From: Streptomyces amritsarensis | GTDB lineage: Bacteria; Actinomycetota; Actinomycetes; Streptomycetales; Streptomycetaceae | Assembly: GCF_001953875.1 (NCBI RefSeq) | Contig: NZ_MQUR01000013.1 | Location: 38,695 to 102,694 of the forward strand | DNA length: 64,000 nt | Direction of reading: 5' to 3' | Part shown: positions 59,822 through 64,000 of the stretch, in pieces | Layout of the letters: the number at the start of each line of letters is the position of its first letter | Numbering within the stretch: the first letter of the stretch is position 1 | Position numbers and translations under genes: made by a program | Notes under the pieces: model-generated | The model's input: the letters and a program-made list of their open reading frames with translations, nothing else | Told to the model about the DNA's origin: nothing | Database searches by the model: none

Positions 59822-60810
59822 GAGTGTGCTCCGAATTCCAATGGGATGTTGTCGATCAGCCGGGTCGTGCCGACCTTCGCGGCGACGGCCAGCACGGCCT
59901 GCCCGGTGAAGTCGGGACCGGCCTCGGTGAAGTCCTTCGGGTCCACCAGCGCCAGGTAGTCCAGCACGAGCGGCGGCTCCGAGCGGGCCGCGTCGTCCAG
60001 CACATGGCCCGCCGCGGCCCGTACGGCGTCCGGCAGGCCCGTGCAGGCCGCCGAGACGGCGTGGGCGTCGGCCGAGGCACGGATCTCGCCCAGCCTGGCC
60101 AGGGCGGTGGCCCGCTCGTCGCTGGCCGGGGCGGCCTCGGCACGGGCCCGCAGCGCCGCCTGCGCGGCGAGCCGGTCGCGGCCGGCGAACAGGGCGCGGG
60201 ACAGCGCCAGGGCGGTCTGCCGGTCCGCGGGGGAGAGGTAGCGGTTGCGGGACGACAGGGCCAGGCCGTCCTCCTCGCGGACGGTCGGTACGCCGACCAC
60301 CTCGACGGGGAAGTTCAGGTCGGTCACCATCCGCCGGATCAGGGCCAGCTGCTGCGCGTCCTTCTGGCCGAAGAGGGCCAGGTCGGGGCGGGTCAGGTGC
60401 AGCAGCTTGGCGACGACGGTCAGCATTCCGTCGAAGTGGCCGGGCCGGGTGGCCCCTTCGAGGCGCTCGCCCATCGGGCCGGCGCTGATCCGCACCTGCG
60501 GGTCCCCGCCCGGGTAGACCTCGTCCACGGCGGGGGCGAACACCGCGTCGGCGCCCGCCTCTTCGGCGATCGCGAGGTCCGCGTCGAGGGTGCGGGGGTA
60601 GCGGTCGAGATCCTCACCCGCCCCGAACTGCAGCGGGTTGACGAAGACGGTGACGACGACCTGGCCCTCGGGCCCGGCCTGCTCGCGGGCCGTGCGGATC
60701 AAGGTGGCGTGGCCCTCGTGGAGGGCGCCCATGGTCATCACCACGGCCCGCCGTCCGGTGCGCGGCAGCTTGTGCAGCTCATCGGCGGTGTGCAGCAGCA
60801 GCTCGGTCAC
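59818..60810 (-). CDS. panC: Pantoate-beta-alanine ligase (pantothenate synthetase)
   Basis: A 330-residue ATP-dependent ligase joining pantoate and beta-alanine. Motifs: [19 protein letters not shown] (HxGH nucleotide motif), [27 protein letters not shown] and [14 protein letters not shown]-terminal extension of about 40 residues relative to E. coli PanC is common in actinobacteria. GTG 60810 overlaps the preceding stop by four bases. No panB or panD is in the window. Confidence 0.95.
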   Translation of the reverse strand: MTELLLHTADELHKLPRTGRRAVVMTMGALHEGHATLIRTAREQAGPEGQVVVTVFVNPLQFGAGEDLDRYPRTLDADLAIAEEAGADAVFAPAVDEVYPGGDPQVRISAGPMGERLEGATRPGHFDGMLTVVAKLLHLTRPDLALFGQKDAQQLALIRRMVTDLNFPVEVVGVPTVREEDGLALSSRNRYLSPADRQTALALSRALFAGRDRLAAQAALRARAEAAPASDERATALARLGEIRASADAHAVSAACTGLPDAVRAAAGHVLDDAARSEPPLVLDYLALVDPKDFTEAGPDFTGQAVLAVAAKVGTTRLIDNIPLEFGAHS

Positions 60811-61718
60811 TGGTCGCCCCCGTCAGGGTCCGTGTCGGCGAGTACGCCGAGCAGGTCCTCGGCGAGTTCGGGCTTGAGCAGACCGTGCGCGAGGGCCCGG
60901 TCGGCGGTCGTGCGGGCCATCGCCAGGTAGCCGGCGACCGTGCCCGGCGCGTGCCGGCGCAGCTCCGAGACGTGCGCGGCGACCGTCCCCGCGTCACCGC
61001 GGGCCACCGGCCCGGTCAGGGCCGCGTCCCCGGAGCGCAGGGCGTTGTCGAGGGCCGCGCCGAGCAGCGGGCCGAGCATCCGGTCGGGGTGCGCGACCCC
61101 GGCCTTGCGCAGCAGCTCCAGCGACTGGGCGACCAGCGTGACCAGGTGGTTCGCGCCGAGGGCGAGGGCCGCGTGGTACAGCGCGCGGTTCTCCTCGGCG
61201 ATCCACTCCGGTTCGCCGCCCATCTCGATGACCAGGGCCTCGGCGGCCAGCCGCAGCTCGTCGGGGGCGGTGACGCCGAAGGAGCAGCCGGCCAGCCGCT
61301 GCACGTCGACCTCGGTGCCGGTGAAGGTCATCGCGGGGTGCAGGGCCAGCGGCAGGGCGCCCGCCCGGCGCGCCGGGTCGAGCACGGAGGTCCCGTACCG
61401 GCCCGAGGTGTGCACGAGGAGTTGTCCCGGGCGGACCGCTCCGGTCTCCGCGAGCCCCTCCACGAGCGCCGGCAGCGCGTCGTCGGGCACGGTCAGCAGG
61501 ACCAGGTCGGCCAGTTCCAGCACCTGGGCGGGTGGCACCAGCGGCACGTCGGGCAGCATCCGCGCGGCGCGGCGCACGGAGGTGTCGGAGACGCCCGACA
61601 CGGCGACGGGACGGTGGCCCGCCTGCTGGAGCGCGCGGGCCAGCGCCGGGCCGACCCGGCCCGCCCCGACGACGCCGACGGTGAGCCGGGCAGGGCGTGG
61701 CTGCTGTGATGGATTCAC
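60807..61718 (-). CDS. Rossmann-like and DUF2520 domain protein
   Basis: A 303-residue oxidoreductase-like protein. The N-terminal nucleotide-binding motif is [19 protein letters not shown]. The C-terminal DUF2520 domain has [22 protein letters not shown] and [17 protein letters not shown]. Genes of this type stand directly upstream of panC in many actinobacteria, and the architecture is like ketopantoate reductase; it may be the missing pantoate-forming reductase or a pathway accessory (inference). GTG 61718 with GGAAGG ten bases upstream is preferred. It is the first gene of the operon. Confidence 0.87.
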   Translation of the reverse strand: MNPSQQPRPARLTVGVVGAGRVGPALARALQQAGHRPVAVSGVSDTSVRRAARMLPDVPLVPPAQVLELADLVLLTVPDDALPALVEGLAETGAVRPGQLLVHTSGRYGTSVLDPARRAGALPLALHPAMTFTGTEVDVQRLAGCSFGVTAPDELRLAAEALVIEMGGEPEWIAEENRALYHAALALGANHLVTLVAQSLELLRKAGVAHPDRMLGPLLGAALDNALRSGDAALTGPVARGDAGTVAAHVSELRRHAPGTVAGYLAMARTTADRALAHGLLKPELAEDLLGVLADTDPDGGDQ

Positions 61719-61826
61719 GCGGGGAATGCCTTCCGTTCCAGTCCGCGGGGGTACCGGACGATACGCCGCCATGCTAGCCCGTGGGGCTCTTGGCCGGTCG
61801 GGGACGAGGGGCGAGGATCAGGGGTC

Positions 61827-62963
61827 ATGAACGACAGCAACGACGAAGCGCAGCGCACGGCCCGGCTCGTGGCGGCCTGGCGGGCGGCGGGCAGGACCCT
61901 GACCCGCAGCCCGCGCGAAGCCACGGTGGGGGAGTCGCTGGCACGGCTCGCCGAGGCCCCGTACGCCTACGACATGGACGCGCCGGGCGACATCTACGGC
62001 GACGGGATCGTCGCCGAGCTGGAGCGGCGCGTCGCGGAGCTGCTCGGGACGCAGGACGCCGCGTTCTTCCCCAGCGGCACGATGGCGCAGCAGGTCGCGC
62101 TGCGCTGCTGGGCGGGCCGGACGGGCAACCCGGTCGTGGCGCTGCACCCGCTGAGCCATCCGGAGATGTGGGAGGGCGAGGCCCTGTCGACGGTCTCCGG
62201 GCTGCGGGTCGTCCACCCGACGACCGAGTCGCGCCAGATGACCGCGGAGGAGGTCGAGGACGTCCGGGAGCCCTTCGGCACGCTGATGCTGGAGCTGCCG
62301 CTGCGCGAGGCCGGGTTCCTGCTGCCCACATGGGAGGAGCTCCGGGCGCTGGTGGAGGCCGGCCGGGAGCGGGAGGCGGCGATCCACTTCGACGGGGCCC
62401 GGCTGTGGGAGTCCACCGTCCACTTCGGCCGCCCGCTGCCGGAGATCGCCGGGCTCGCCGACTCCGTGTACGTCTCGTTCTACAAGTCGCTCGGCGGCCT
62501 GAGCGGGGCGGCCCTGGCCGGGCCGCGGGAGTTCGTGGAGGAGACCCGGGTCTGGCGCCACCGCTACGGGGGCCAGATCTTCCGCCAGTTCCCGCAGGCC
62601 CTGGCCGCACTGGCCGGGCTGGAGCGGGAACTGCCGCGGCTGCCGTCGTACGTGGCCCAGGCGCGGATGGTGGCCGGGGCGCTGCGCGAGGCCCTGGCGA
62701 AGTCCGGCGTCCCGTGGTCGCGGGTGCACCCCGAGGAGCCGCACACGCACCAGTTCCAGGTGTGGCTGCCGTACGAGCCGGACCGGCTGACGGACGCGGC
62801 CCTGCGGCAGGCCGAGGAGACGGGCACGGTCCTCTTCCGCCGCTGGTCGCCCGGCGGCCCGCCGGGCCTGGCGGTGACCGAGGTGGACGTCACCGAACCG
62901 GGCCTGTCGTGGACGGAATCCGACGTCCACGAGGCGGTCTCGGCCTTCACAACCCGCATCTGA
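61827..62963 (+). CDS. Threonine aldolase-family PLP enzyme
   Basis: A 378-residue fold-type I PLP enzyme of the beta-eliminating lyase / low-specificity threonine aldolase family (PF01212). Motifs: PGDIYGDGIVAELERRVAEL near residue 53, FFPSGTMAQQVALR (phosphate site), HFDGARLWES with the cofactor-binding Asp, and the PLP lysine in VSFYKSLGGLSGAA. RHRYGGQIFRQFPQALAALA is typical of the more divergent members, so cleavage of threonine itself is not certain. ATG 61827. It is divergent from the panC operon and is the last recognisable gene before the repeat region. Confidence 0.88.
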   Translation: MNDSNDEAQRTARLVAAWRAAGRTLTRSPREATVGESLARLAEAPYAYDMDAPGDIYGDGIVAELERRVAELLGTQDAAFFPSGTMAQQVALRCWAGRTGNPVVALHPLSHPEMWEGEALSTVSGLRVVHPTTESRQMTAEEVEDVREPFGTLMLELPLREAGFLLPTWEELRALVEAGREREAAIHFDGARLWESTVHFGRPLPEIAGLADSVYVSFYKSLGGLSGAALAGPREFVEETRVWRHRYGGQIFRQFPQALAALAGLERELPRLPSYVAQARMVAGALREALAKSGVPWSRVHPEEPHTHQFQVWLPYEPDRLTDAALRQAEETGTVLFRRWSPGGPPGLAVTEVDVTEPGLSWTESDVHEAVSAFTTRI

Positions 62964-64000
62964 CCCCGCCCGCCGGGGGCCGGCCGGTGCCCAGCCACAG
63001 CCGGCCACCCCCGCGCCAGCCAGCCGGCCCCGCCACTGCCGGCCGCCCCCGCGGCTGCCAGCCGGACCCCTGCCGCTGCCAGCCCGACTCCCGCCGCGGC
63101 AGCCGGCCGGACCCCTGCCGTGGCCGCCGGCCGGCCCCGCCGCTGCCGGCCGCCCCCGCGGCTGTCGGCCGGACCCCTGCTGCCGCCGGGCGGGCCCGAC
63201 GCAGTCGGCCCGGATTCCCGCCGCCGCTGCCAGCCGGACCCCTGCCGCTGCCAGCCGGACCCCTGCCGCGGCCGGCCGGCCCCGGCCGTAGCCGGACGCC
63301 CCCGCGGTAGCCAGCCGAACCCCCGCCGCTGCCGGGCCGGCCCCGCCGCTGCCGGGCCGGCCCCGCCGCTGTCGGCCGGACCCCTGCCGTGGCCGTCGGC
63401 CGGCCCCGCTGCTGTCGGCCGGCCCCCGCCGCCGCTGGCCGCCCCCGCCGCCGCAGGCCGGACCCCCGCCGCTGCCGGCCGCCCCCGCGGCTGTCGGCCG
63501 GACTCCTGCTGCCGCCGGGCGGGCCCCGACGCAGTCGGCCGGATTCCCGCCGCCGCTGCCAGCTGCCCCCGCGGCCGCCCGGCCGGACCCCCGCCGCTGC
63601 TGGCCGGACCCCTGCCGCGGCAGCCGGCCGGCCCCCCAAGCTGCCCGGCCGGACCCGCCGCCGGCCGGGCCCCGGCCGTAGCCGGACGCCCCCGCGGTAG
63701 CCAGCCGACCCCCCGCCGCTGCCGGGCCGGCCCCGCCGCTGCCGGCCGGACCCCTGCCGTGGCCGCCGGCCGCCCCCGCAGCTGTCGGCCGGGCCTTCGC
63801 CGCCGGCTGGCCCCGAAGGTGCCCAACCGGCCCCGCCGCCGCAGGCCGGGCCCCGCCGTAGCCGGACGCCCCCGCGGCAGCCGGCCGAACCCCCGCCGCT
63901 GCCGGGCCGGCCCCGCCGCTGCCGGCCGGACCCCTGCCGTGGCCGTCGGCCGGCCCCGCTGCTGTCGGCCGGCCCCCGCCGCCGCTGGCCGCCCCCGCCG
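62964..64000. repeat. About 1 kb of degenerate GC-rich tandem and higher-order repeats
   Basis: Composed of short units of about 20-21 bases (examples: CCCCGCCGCTGCCGGGCCGG at 63321 and 63341; CAGCCGGACCCCTGCCGCTG at 63231, with its next copy 21 bases later). Longer blocks repeat too: a module beginning CCGTAGCCGGACGCCCCCGC at 63286, 63676 and 63856; a block beginning GCTGTCGGCCGGAC at 63171 and 63490; and one beginning GGCCGTCGGCCGGCCCCGCT at 63391 and 63931. Almost all frames are open simply because stops are absent from such sequence. No codon-position bias, ribosome site or known domain supports a gene. It continues to the window edge. Confidence 0.85.

Noticed and set aside
62564..63826. 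420-codon minus-strand frame through the repeats
   Set aside because: It continues antisense into the threonine-aldolase-like gene and consists of repeat-derived Gly/Arg/Pro/Ala; stops are absent from all such sequence.
63100..64000. CRISPR array
   Set aside because: Units are contiguous and degenerate with no unique spacers, and no cas genes are present.

Overview
The window is chromosomal DNA of a high-GC actinobacterium, almost certainly a Streptomyces. The evidence is the very GC-rich third codon positions, frequent GTG/TTG starts, a TipA regulator, two DUF397/anti-sigma-like ATPase/XRE-DUF5753 gene clusters, DUF5937, DUF2342 and DUF3180 proteins, and a core gene order (tilS-hpt-ftsH-folE, fol genes, orphan nuoD, panC-nadB-nadC-coaX). 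From memory this resembles the Streptomyces coelicolor SCO338x-SCO343x neighbourhood; I could not run a search.

Layout. 1-6.8 kb: end of a serine hydrolase, a truncated SigE-family sigma factor, an A-family DNA polymerase, a DUF2786 protein, and a first DUF397 / HATPase / XRE regulator cluster with repeated TGCACGTGCA palindromes. 6.9-14.6 kb: aldehyde dehydrogenase, a PBP2-type transpeptidase, a DinB protein, a tipA orthologue with its operator and internal TipAS start, a DedA protein and a ThrE-like exporter. 14.7-25.99 kb: housekeeping block with ppa, a PBP4-type DD-peptidase, a HEETH metalloprotease, tilS, hpt, ftsH, folE, then on the other strand folP, an NTF2-like gene, folB, folK and a DUF3180 gene. 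26.1-32.9 kb: an MprF-like membrane aminoacyltransferase divergent from a membrane-anchored esterase, then an osmoprotectant ABC transporter. 32.9-43.1 kb: coiled-coil membrane protein, TetR plus imine-reductase-like pair sharing two operators, arylamine N-acetyltransferase, orphan nuoD, two coupled PH-domain membrane proteins, a NarL-type two-component system and a MidA-type methyltransferase.

43.1-51.1 kb is the most accessory-looking part. It is a minus-strand operon of a CapA/PgsA lipoprotein, a large double-HAMP membrane protein without an output domain, pgsB with a long Pro/Tyr/Gln-rich tail, pgsC, and a membrane-anchored NlpC/P60 hydrolase. Together these look like a poly-gamma-glutamate synthesis, export and trimming unit. 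A membrane-anchored protein of unknown function is divergent to it. 51.1-56.3 kb: M28 aminopeptidase, ArsR-type regulator and a second DUF397 / XRE / HATPase cluster, whose ATPase gene carries an apparent frameshift.

56.3-62.96 kb is the tightly coupled cofactor operon DUF2520-panC-nadB-nadC-coaX (pantothenate/CoA and NAD synthesis) and a threonine-aldolase-family gene. From about 62.97 kb to the window end the DNA is about 1 kb of degenerate GC-rich tandem and higher-order repeats with no credible gene. No tRNA, rRNA, CRISPR array, insertion sequence or prophage was recognised.
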